Source: Limnomonas spitsbergensis (Eukaryota; Chlorophyta; Chlorophyceae; Chlamydomonadales). Taken from it: a stretch of DNA of 64,000 nt. The number at the start of each line of letters is the position of its first letter. Position 1 is the first letter of the stretch. Shown here piece after piece: positions 21,853 through 31,800 of the stretch. A program made the position numbers and the translations under genes. The DNA lies in the NCBI GenBank assembly GCA_037349105.1, contig JAYJMM010000070.1:310001-374000 (forward strand). The letters are read 5' to 3'. The notes beneath the pieces were generated by a model. The model had not been told where the DNA came from, searched no databases, and saw only the letters and a list, made by a program, of their open reading frames with translations.

Positions 21853-22549
21853 TGAGTGATAGCCCGGGTGCGTTGATTTGGGGGTAGTCAGCAGGATTAG
21901 AGTGGAGTTTGGGGACAATGGGAGAAATTAGTGTGAGAAATCTGCGCATCAGAGGGGAATTGAGGAGATCGAGTCGGGGCGTTAATGCTGGCAGGTCTAG
22001 TGCATCAGAGAGTTGAGTGAAGGAGCACGTAGGGTGCAGGAGACGCGTGCACGCGTGGGATTGTCCGGGGCGCATAAAGCGAGTTGAGTCAAGTAGTGGT
22101 TTGGGGCGCATAACGCGAGGAGGGATAGGGTGCCTGGTTAGGTAGGCCTGCCAATAAAGGACGCGTCGTGGAGTGGAGCCTTGGAGCCGTGGTCGGCTTG
22201 CGAGGGATGGACTGATGGGACAATCGACACTGGCGCTGGCGGGGAAGCTGATAGTGTCAAGAGCTGGGGGGGAGAATCTTGTGGTGTTTGAGTGCAGACG
22301 TTATGTTGGCAAGAGGGCTTCCTTATGACCGTCAATGTCGTGCCCCATAACGCCACGTAGCCTACTGCACAACCACAGGATTATATGCTATGGATCGTTA
22401 ACCTCCATAGCATTTTTGAAAGGTAACTGTTTACAGTCCTTTATTATGGCCGTAAGGATTTCCCCACTGGGGTTTTCATCCTGCGAAATTGGCCAGGGAG
22501 GTACTTATACAGTCCTCCCTTAATTAAGCTCTTGCATTATGAAGGTCGG
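21853..22549 (+). other. 3' non-coding region of the retrotransposon
   Basis: No credible coding frame is present. The stretch contains repeated GCGCATAA(A)GCGAG-like words near 22070-22110 and a G-rich run before the right repeats. Confidence 0.5.
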
Positions 22550-22561
22550 ACTGGGGGGGGA
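22550..22561 (+). promoter_or_regulatory. Candidate polypurine tract
   Basis: A run of eight G followed by AG lies directly before TGTCTTCTG, the start of B1. In LTR elements this is where plus-strand synthesis is primed. Its position before B1 rather than before A2 is one of the oddities of the element. Confidence 0.5.
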
Positions 22562-22610
22562 GTGTCTTCTGTGCGCAGTGAAACTTCATGTTCACTGCTG
22601 CCTCGTGACA
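22562..22610 (+). repeat. B1: 49-bp segment of the LTR 3' end, placed before A2
   Basis: Identical to B2 (23414-23462). It can form a hairpin with an 8-bp stem (GCAGTGAA paired with TTCACTGC). It ends in TCGTGACA and, after the dinucleotide GC, meets TGTCACGA of A2. Confidence 0.9.
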
Positions 22611-22620
22611 GCTGTCACGA
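22603..22620. repeat. Perfect 18-bp palindrome at the B1-A2 junction
   Basis: TCGTGACAGCTGTCACGA equals its own reverse complement. It looks like two LTR ends joined tail to head through the two bases GC, as in a two-LTR circle junction. Confidence 0.9.
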
Positions 22621-23413
22621 CATATGGGTGCACCGCACGTATGGGTGGCTTGTACCGCTTTTTGGTTTCGGATTTTATCTGTTTGTGGTACTTAGAAGAT
22701 GCCTGGCTAACTCCAGGCATTCTTCTCTTCTTACTCAAGTAACATACCGAAGTTGAATCACCCTGCTATCTGTAAACTGTTCTGGGATTAACGTCCAACT
22801 GTGATATTTCGGTCTCTTATCAAGGCCAGGACACTGCACTAATAGGAGATCTCTAGTTTACACTACACTGATCCTATTTCTCCAAGACCACATCATTCAG
22901 TAATAGGCCCTGATCGTTACACTGATCGAATATCTCTAGTTAACCACTACACTTATTCGTGATCTCTAGCATCAGCTTCTCTACTTCATCCATCTCAGCT
23001 CTATCTCTCGATTATACCCTACACTGTGAGCTTCAACAGTTCTATCTCCAGGCTATAATTCGACACTGTGAGCTGCTACCCAGGCCTTTCCTGGCTACCA
23101 AGTCGATTTACTGCACCAGCAGCCGATCCTCCTCATCAAAGAGTCGCCTCTTCGGCTCCTCCTTTCTCATCACTTCGGCTGGATCGACTCTCAAGTCCGT
23201 TCCACACCATTTCCTACTGTCAACAGTCGGCTTCAGTATAACTAGCCCCAGCAGGAACGAGTTCACTTCGCTACTTTTGTCAACAGTAAGAGAGGAATCA
23301 TCAAAGGTTAGTGCAGTAACCCGAGGATTAGTCGAGGATAAACTGTCTGCCAGCAGTTTATCGCTCCTGCACACGCTAGTTAACCCCTATACAGGGCACT
23401 TAGCACTCCAATA
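22613..23413 (+). repeat. A2: right large terminal repeat
   Basis: It is the counterpart of A1 with the TGTAA motif at 22771-22775. It lacks the 19-bp internal duplication seen in A1 near 8475-8515 and is followed directly by B2. Confidence 0.9.
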
Positions 23414-23462
23414 GTGTCTTCTGTGCGCAGTGAAACTTCATGTTCACTGCTGCCTCGTGACA
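23414..23462 (+). repeat. B2: terminal 49-bp segment of the right LTR
   Basis: Identical to B1. Its last eight bases form the inverted-repeat terminus of the element, and CACCCACC follows directly. Confidence 0.9.
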
Positions 23463-24239
23463 CACCCACCTACGAATCCATCACGTTGACAACCGACGAC
23501 GCAATGACTGTTCTGGTGGACGATGGAGGCGCAAAAGATGTTTAGAATAAGCGATAGTTATGAAGGTTGGGAGAAGATAGGAGCATGTGTGCAATGTCTT
23601 CTTGGGGTGAGAGAGGCAGGTCGGTGGTGGAGTGGTGCACTCTAAGAGAAGAGGCAATGCATCAACGTTGGCATGCATTGATGGCGCATGACTCTGTTGT
23701 GGGATCCCCTCGATGTGCACTTTTCTCACTACCTTTTTGAAAAGTGGAAGGTCGCTCAATGACACAGAGGGAAACTTGAGGGTCACTGCTTGTTGTTGCT
23801 GCTGAGGACGCCTAGTTGCGCATAGGACAGCGTAGCCTTGTTGGACGTTTGCGGGCGCACGGGCTGTTCTTGGCGCTCAGCGAGCCCCCCTCCCTGGGTG
23901 CATGGGCAGATGAGAACATACTCTGCTGCCTCGAGATACACTCTTAGAGAACGCAGCATGTGGCAGGACTTGTTCTCCATTACCACCGCGGATGCAGGGT
24001 CAAGCCTGAGCTGAACTCCTTTGAGCTCTGCTAGCCAGTCAGTGATCAAGACAAAAATGCTCGGTGGGAATGGGACACGGCAACGGCCGACACATGCCTG
24101 AATTTGACGAACCCTGATTTTCGCAACTTGGCAGTGCAAGCAGCATTGTTCTACCCTTCATCTCACACATTGTGTCAGATTCTGCCCCTCTCCCCGCCCT
24201 CCCTTCCCCGTCTTCGGGCTGCAACTGCGACGGTGGGCA

Positions 24240-24401
24240 GAACAGTGGCAAGAGCGCTCCGACAGCAGGCTGCTCGAACGCACGCCGTGGACCTGGTGGA
24301 CGACGGCGGCCATGAAAGCATGCCGAGTCCGTCAAGGAAGCGCTACATGGATGATTATTGTTCGCAGCTGGCTATGCGGCGGAGCCCGTCCCTGGCGGGT
24401 G
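24240..24401 (+). CDS. Putative exon of an unrecognised host gene
   Basis: A GC3-rich open stretch (TVARALRQQAARTHAVDLVDD ends near 24300; then RKRYMDDYCSQLAMRR) ends at a strong GTGAGT donor at 24402. An AG acceptor preceding AACAGTGG near 24240 is plausible. No family is recognised and the partners are uncertain. Confidence 0.3.
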
Positions 24402-25034
24402 GTGAGTGATCTGGGGCAATGGCGAGAGTGTATGGGGCATGTCACCATGTATTCTTCACCTCTTCACATGAGCCGTGGTTCTTTCCTCGCAATGCCTCAC
24501 ATTTAGTGGGTCGCCAAATCTGGACCAACTTCTGAGGGAGGTGGCAGCCTGACCACACTTTTGTGTTTGCTCCTGCCCCATGCTGACGCACCTAAGACTG
24601 CCCCCCGATTGTGTGATCGTAGGGGTGCACGTTGAAAAAGTGTGGATGTTGGCGGAGCTAGCCGCGCCGCCGCCGCCGCCGCCGCCGCCAGCTTCCAGCT
24701 GGCGGGGTGGAATGCAGTTTCACTATGGTGTTTGATTCCAAAGGTGAGGCGAGGGGTAATGTAGATGGCGGGGCCTTGCTTGCGTGCGTGGGCCTAGAAT
24801 GGGAGAGAGGGAGGGGGGGGAATTCTAGGAGGGAAATAAGTATTGATATTTTGTATTCGGGCAAGCTTGCCTGATGGGAACCAAATAAAACTAGGCAGGT
24901 GTTTTTTCGGAAGCAGCATGTCCGTCCAAATGTCATGGGGAAGGTAGGAAAACACTGTGATGCAAGGTTAAGTATGAGGCCTTGATGCAAGGTTAAGTAT
25001 GAGGCATCCATTGCATCAAGGCGTCAAGTAAAGA

Positions 25035-25203
25035 TCCCCTTTTGTCCCGTGTCACTCCCATGCCGAGCCACTTGAAGGTGTCTATGCCGTGCTCTTGGCC
25101 AACACTGACCCGGACATGTTTGATCACCTAGCTGAGTTGGGGCGTGACGACCCGGACGCTGAGGTCCCGGAAGGCCGGAGGTGGGTGGAAGAGAGACATA
25201 AAG
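25035..25203 (+). CDS. Putative exon of an unrecognised host gene
   Basis: The frame reads EPLEGVYAVLLANTDPDMFD and then an acidic segment (LGRDDPDAEVPEGRRWVEE), ending at a GTATGTG donor at 25204. It could belong with the exon at 24.3 kb, but the joining phases cannot be fixed from sequence alone. Confidence 0.3.
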
Positions 25204-26628
25204 GTATGTGAGTGAAGAGCTGGGGGATTGGAACAGAGATGAGGTACCGGGGAACGGTTGCAAGGATTGAAGTGAGGAAGATAGGGGTGTTTGGCTCATG
25301 TGTCGGAGTCTGAGTGTCAGGAGTCCAGTCCATACCGTTCTGTTGTGTCAGCTTGGTTCTTGTCCATAATCTTGATGAGGGGGTCGTTCTTTGCAGCAGC
25401 CTTGGCTGCCGTTTTTTCCATGGCGTATGGCAGGGTAGAGGCGCATGGCAAGGGTGCAGGCCAGGGGCGCATGAGCTCATGGCAGGGTCGCATCACAGGT
25501 AAGTGGCGCATAGCAGGGGCGCATGGCAGGGCAGAGGTCCATGCCATGGATGGATCTAGCAGGACAGCTCTAGGGAGCTAGCGAGGAAGAGGAATTTACT
25601 TTAAGGTGGGGGCGTACTGCCCATGCCCCCCATGCCACCGCCCATGCCAGCCATGCCGTTGCAGCCCTTGTCACCATACTGTTGAATACAATAATACCGC
25701 AGAATATCGTGAGCGGGCTATCCTACCAAAGTGGAATATGGATAGAGCTGTTGTGGGTCGAGCGGTTCTCACGCTTCCTGCTTTGGCGGAGGAGTAGTCT
25801 TTCTTTCTTTCTTTCTTTCTGAATACAAGACCGTCCAATACAAAACTTCACCACCACAGTGGTCATCGTGCTCCACTTTCCCTGGGTTTTCATCACACCC
25901 ACAGCCATGATCAAGATATAGGCCTTTTGATGCGCCATCATCTCGTAGATGGGGTCTGAGTGCCGCCGACAACCTTCATTGGAACTACCGGTAGTGGTAG
26001 TTGGTATACCGGTAGAAAGAACTACGTATAACAGTAAATGAAGCTGTGATTTGAAGATCAGTGCGCGGTATGTAGGCCACAGCGAGTAATTGCATGCCCC
26101 GGACGCCAGGCCGATCGGAGAAGGTCGCGCCAAAAAACATTGCTCGGACCTGAGCCTCGTGTCAAGAACAGGGTTGGTAGAGGTGGGTTTGGGGTTTTCA
26201 CCTTGTGTCTGTCGGCAGCTGGGTAGAAGCTACCCTTACAGCTCGTATCATAATGAATGTGGGGCGAGCACTTGGACCGTGTTTCCACTGGCGATTCCTG
26301 GTCCAACCAACTCGGATTAAGGACGTTGTAGGAGCGATAAAGAGGATTTTTTCACGGCCAACTGCATTACGGTAATCAACCGCCCCCGATTAAGGAATCC
26401 AAAATCGCCAGTGAATGCACATCCTTACCAATCCAAGTTGGGTGTGTGGCCGATGGAAATATTCCATTTGCAAGACATATGATAGTTGACTTCCTACCAG
26501 TAGCATCGAAAATCGAATATGTTAATAGTGTGCGAGTTCCATAATTTAGTTAAGTTTGCGAGGTTCATAAAAATAGTTACGCTTGTGAGGTTCATGAGTT
26601 AGTTAAGTATGCGAGGTTCATAAAAATG

Positions 26629-28240
26629 GTTACGAACGTCGTCAGTAGCCCAAGTGCCTCAGATTTTGGAGAGGTTTTCAGGGTTTGGTGGGAGAGGTCA
26701 TAGCGCTTTTAGGGTTGACTGCGTCCCCGAGGTAGACATCGCGTCAGGCCTGGCCCGTCTTGGAGGGTCACGTGACATTACGCATTTTTGTGCCTGTCGA
26801 ACTCTTGTTTGATCCTGACCGTTCCTCCTTTGTTTGTCTTGCCTACGTTCGGGTACCTAGTTACGAACGTCGTCAGTAGCCCAAGTGCCTCAGATTTTGG
26901 AGAGTTTTTTCAGGGTTTGGCGGAAGAGGTCATAGCGCTTTTAGGGTGGACTGCGTCCCCGAGGCGCCTGGCCTGGCCCGTCTTGGTGGGATACGTGGCA
27001 TCTATCACACTTTTTGTGCCAGCCGAACATCTATTTTCGTGACCGTTCCTTCTTTGTTTGTCTTGCTTACGTTCGGCATCCTAGTTACGAACGTCGTCAG
27101 TAGCCCAAATGCCTCAGATTGTGGTGCCAGGTTTACAGGATTTGGCGGAGGAGGTCATAGCGCTTTTAGGGTGCACTGCTTCCCCGAGGCAGGCAGTCGG
27201 ACGTGACGTCAGGGACGCGTGACATCACACTTTTGGTGCCTGTCGAACTCTTGTTTCATCCCGACCGTTCCTTCTTTGTTTGTCTTGCCTACGTTCGGCA
27301 CCCTAGTTACGAACGTCGTCAGAAGCCCAAATGCCTCGCCATACGTCGAGGTTTTTCAGGGTTTGGCGGAGGAGGTCATAGCGCTTTATTTTAGGGTAAA
27401 CTGCGTCCCCGAGGCAATCATCGCGTCAGGCTTGGCCTGTGTTGGAGGGATACGTGGCATCACACTTTTTGTGCCAGCCGAACATGTCTCTTTTCTTGAC
27501 AGTTCCTTCTTTGTTTGTCTTGCTTACGTTCGGCATCCTAGTTACGAACGTCGTCAGTAGCCCTTATGCCCCAGATTTTGGAGAGGGCTTTCAGGGTTTG
27601 CTGGGTGAGGTCATATCGATTCTAGGGTCAACTGCGCCCCCGAGGCAGTCGCTCCCCCGCGTCCCCCACCCTCCCACCCCCCCGGCGTCGCCGCGTGCGA
27701 CCGACAAGACCGTCGAGCATGCCGTCCTGATGTGATTGACGTGGTCATGTCAGTCCGTCAGGGTCACGTCAGCGGTGTATGCCTGAACACCTTTAAAGCG
27801 AACGTCGTCAGTAGCCCAAATGCCCCAGATTGTAAGGAGGGCTTTCAGGGTTTGCTGGGTGAGGTCATAGCGATTCTAGGGTCAACTGCGTCCCCGAGGC
27901 GCGCGCCGTCGGACGTGACGTCAGGGACACGTGACATCACACTTTTTGTGCCAGAAGTCGAACTCTTGTTTCATCCTGACCGTTCCTTCTTTGTTTGTCT
28001 TGCCTACGTTCGGCGACCTAGTTACGAACGTCGTCAGTAGCCCAGATGCCTCAGATTTTGATGTCAGGTTTTTCCGGGTTTGGTGGGTGAGGTCATAGCG
28101 CTATTAGGGTAAACTGCGTCCCCGAGGCGCGCGGTCGGACGTGACGTCAGGGACACGTGACTAACGTGACATGAAGTCGAACACTTGTTTCATCTTGACC
28201 GTTCCTTCTTTGTTTGTCTTGCCTACGTTCGTTGACCTAG
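26629..28240 (+). repeat. Satellite array, about seven units of 220-255 bp
   Basis: Units begin with ACGAACGTCGTCAGTAGCCC at about 26631, 26861, 27087, 27309, 27542, 27798 and 28023. Each continues with a block around TCAGGGTTTGG(C/T)GG, GAGGTCATAGCG, ACTGCGTCCCCGAGGC and ends with TTTGTTTGTCTTGCCTACGTTCG. Several units carry the palindrome TGACGTCA and CACGTG-type sites. The short frames inside are a by-product of repetition. The array ends about 630 bp upstream of the NRPS-like start codon. Confidence 0.85.
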
Positions 28241-28768
28241 TGTACGTTTGCAAGGCTCATAAGTTCATATTCCGAATGTTTGAGATGTGGCGAGGGCAGG
28301 TTCGACGCAGTCGACGGGTGCGTGTACCGCGGTGAATACATTTTTTCTGCCCCATACGTTACGGGATTTCCACTTTATTCGACGGAATCTCTTTATTTGA
28401 TTCGATTTAAACCCATGTTTGCCGTTCGAAGTTCCTTATATAACCTCTCGAACTACCAATTACTAATATTGACACGAAGCTAACATATCAGCCCGCTATT
28501 ATTTAACAATGTTTTAGTCGAAACAAAGCCAAGATCCTCCCTACCGCACCGTTTCTTTATTTGTTCGGAATCATCTTATAGCATATGTGTAAGTGCCAAG
28601 CGCTTTCGCTCCCATTATCACCCCTGACCCACCCCGCCTCAATCCCTGAAAACAATTGAACGCCAATTGTTTCGTCTCCTGCCTTCGTTCCAGATATAAC
28701 TAGAGTTCGTATCGGAAGTACTTAACACTCACGGTATACGGTAGTGTCGACTTTAAGGTCGCCATGCA

Positions 28769-28775
28769 TATATAA
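28769..28775 (+). promoter_or_regulatory. Candidate TATA box of the NRPS-like gene
   Basis: TATATAA lies 95 bases upstream of the chosen ATG, which predicts a transcription start near 28,800. No transcript evidence is available. Confidence 0.5.
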
Positions 28776-28813
28776 GTCCCCTCATCCCTCATCACTTCAT
28801 CAGAGGGGGCACT

Positions 28814-28861
28814 ATGAGGCTCGCAGTGTTGCGTGCACGCAGATTCCATCAACGAACATAA
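28814..28861 (+). CDS. Upstream ORF of 15 codons
   Basis: An ATG at 28814 opens 15 codons ending in TAA at 28859-28861, eight bases before the main ATG at 28870. If the transcript starts near the predicted TATA-driven site, this uORF is in the leader and could reduce translation of the main frame. Confidence 0.35.
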   Translation: MRLAVLRARRFHQRT

Positions 28862-28869
28862 CTATCTTC

Positions 28870-31800
28870 ATGTCCGCCTCCAAGCTTTCCTCACCGTATC
28901 TGGACGCGCTCCTGGCGTTGGGGTGTAGCGGCAAGGCAGTCCAGTCCAGCCTCCAATTCCACACACTCTCCGACCTGCTCCACAGTGGCAGCGATGAGAC
29001 GGCCATATTGGGCACAGCCCCAGGCTCCCTGCCCCTTACGCACCGACGTCTCCTTACGTTTCTGATGGAGGACGTGAGCGCACACCTGCAGTCAGCAGGC
29101 CTTGGGGACCTTGGCGTGGCCGACGACTGTCGTCGGGGGGGACGTCGTATCGGCATCGTTGTCCCCAACGGACCCCATGCCGGCTTGGCTGTCTTGACTG
29201 CGTTGTGTTACGGTAGGCGACTCAGTGATACATCCGACACACCCATGCACCCCTCCTCCTGCGAACCTACACTATTTGACTTGTCGGTCATCTCTGCCTT
29301 GCCATTGCGGTATATCTTATGCCTGCTGACTGACTGCACCTCATCCACCCCTCCCCGTCAGGCATCTGCTGCCCCATCAACCCAGCGGCCACAATGGACG
29401 AGATGGTGCAAGAGCTGCTGGCGTTTTGTGTGACCTGCTGCCTCGTCATGGGGCAGGCTGCTTCAGATGCCGCCGGGCTGTCGGCTCTTCCAAATGGTCT
29501 GATGGAGGCGCTGGAGACGGCCGGAATCACGGTTCTGAGCCTCGTCCCAAGTACTGAGGGCCCCGCAGGACTCTTCAGCCTCCACTCTCTGACCAGCTAC
29601 GCCCTGGGGCCAGGGAACGAGCCCACCTCTCCATTACCACGCAGTGACTCGAATGTGGCCCGACGGCTTGGAAGGATCGCCAGCCTGCGAAACCGGCCAG
29701 TCAGCCAGACAGCAAGGGATCAGGTGGTGTTGCTGCTGCACACTTCTGGTGAGTGGGGAGCAAGGGTTCATGCTGACAGTGTGCTGTCTTCCTTTGTCTG
29801 CCCGGATCCTCTCTGGTCCCCTTCGAAAGCATTTTTTTCCCCGCGACTCAGCTACATGTCAGCTACATTCCAGCCTCTGGCTGGAGGCCACATTTGTGGC
29901 CAGCTATGCTACTTTGGCCATCAGTAGTGGGCTGGTCCAGGTTTGGTCCCAATCGGGTCTTTGGCGGCCGCGGGGCGGCCTGCCAAAGTTGGACTTGCAG
30001 CTGAGAAAATTAACACTGTTCAAAGGAATGTGTACGTCCAGCCAATCCGCAAGGTTGCCACAACTCCAGGGCTGTATGTATCCTATTTATACATCATAGG
30101 GGACCCATAATTGAGTCTCCATGCGCTGCCTTTGATGCTCAATGTGGGCCGCCGGTATGGACGGACGGGCTTGCACCAGCAGCTTCAATGCTATGAGTGA
30201 TCAGAGGGTTGTAAAACACTCTTTTACGCTAGACAGTGGACACCCTAGTAGCAGCAGCAGGCACCACTTGGGTCATGGTGCTGAGTGTGCTGTGTGGAGG
30301 CTTTATGGGCGGGCTGTGGATATTAGCCTCTGCATGACAGTACCCTCTTAACGTGTGCGCCCCCCCTCCTCCTGGCCCCCCAACCTCCTTCCAGGCACCA
30401 GCGGCAAGAAGAAGATTGTCCCCTACACTCTCGATGCCTTGGTCGTGGGCGCGGCCTGCGTGGCCGCCTCGTGGGGGTTGCGCCCCACCGACGTGTGCCT
30501 GAACACGATGCCCCTGTTTCACGCCGGAGGCATCGTGCGCAACCTGCTGGCGCCCATCCTGGCCGGCAGCTCCACTTGCCTCGAGACAGGTTTTGATCCG
30601 GAAGCCTTCTGGCGGGTGGTGGGGAGCCACCGCATCACATGGTACTATGCCGCGCCCACCATTCACCTCAGCATCGTGCAGGTAGGCTGTGATGGGGCCA
30701 ACCTGTTTTTGTAAGGTTCAAATCGTCGCCACCTGCCTCGACATGGGTTTGGAGCCAGAAGCCTTCTGGCGGGTGGTGGGGAGCCAGGGCATGACATGGT
30801 ATGGGGGGGGGGGGGGGGGAGCCTGGGCATCACATGGTATAATGCGGCTCCTACAATCCACTTGAGCATGGTTCAGTTTGGTGGTGGGGCCGGTTGTTGT
30901 GAGGTCCAGCCGCTGTTTTGCATCACTCTCGCCGCTAGTATCCCAGCATGCAGAAGATCATGGCGGACCCTAAACCCTAAGTTCTAATCCTTATAAAAAC
31001 GGGGGCAGGTTTTGCTCAGAATCCGGCCTAGTGCCGTCAGCCATGGTTTTGTTGACTGACAAAGAATGCTGGGTATGCCGGAGCAGCATAACAGCAGGCC
31101 AGGGGGGACGGGAAGTGTGTTATTTGGGGTTTATTTGCTGCTAGTATATTACCATGCGACCATGACTCTGATTTCCCCGCTATTTCTCGCGCAGAGCGCC
31201 GCCCGCATGGAGTATATCCCAAAGCACTGTGTGCGTCTGGTCGGGAACGCGGCCGGACCACTCATTCCCGCCCTGGCAGCAGATATCAAGGCCACGTTCG
31301 GGTGGGTTCATGGCGCATGCCCATTGGTATGAGCTGCACTGCCACCAGGACATATTGTGCAGGAATTCATGCAGCTTAAGAGCAATATGCTCCCCATAGT
31401 GCGTTCCTGCCTCAAGCCCCACCTTAAGTTTTCAGGCTCGAGATTCTTTTTAGTCCTTATCACCACACCGCATAAGCACATATATCCAGTACACTATCAT
31501 TCTCTCTCTACCCTCGCCCACCTAGACACTCTTCCATAAGAAAGAAAGAAAGAAAGTTACGCCCTGCGTTGGGCGTGATAGTTAAGGAAACAGCGCGGCC
31601 TGGGCTGAAGCCACATCTGCGCCATTGCTGCCAAAATATCCTAAACGAATTAAGGTGGCTTGTTGTTCCGTTTCTGCTTCGTGCTGGCTCTGGCTGATCC
31701 GGTGGGGCCATTTTTAACTCTTCCTCCATATACGGTACTGAATAATATAGGCGCTCTCCAAACTTATAACTTAAATCTGAACCCCTGTTTTTGCTTTTCC

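Larger units (their letters stand above)
8011..23462 (+). mobile_element. Ty3/gypsy-type LTR retrotransposon with methyltransferase and PHD modules and split terminal repeats
   Basis: The element starts with TGTCACGA and ends with its exact reverse complement TCGTGACA. It is flanked by CACCCACC on both sides (8003-8010 and 23463-23470), a probable target-site duplication of 8 bp, or of 4 bp if only CACC is counted. The order RT, RNase H, then integrase downstream places it in the Ty3/gypsy group. The large repeats A1 and A2 differ by about seven substitutions over roughly 800 bp as counted by eye, plus a 19-bp tandem duplication present only in A1. The insertion is therefore young. Despite this, the reading frames are interrupted by several stops and at least one frameshift. 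Confidence 0.9.
23463..26628. other. Sparse region between retrotransposon and satellite
   Basis: It holds a GCC trinucleotide run at about 24663-24690, a 23-bp direct repeat around 24957-25005, a TTTC run at 25798-25820 and a few ACCGGTA palindromes near 25985-26015. Two putative exons are listed separately. A minus-strand frame at 23783-24139 is open but unrecognised. Confidence 0.4.

Noticed and set aside
8011..23462. DIRS- or PAT-type element because of the split repeats
   Set aside because: The element encodes HHCC and DDE integrase motifs and has a probable target-site duplication; no tyrosine recombinase motif was seen.
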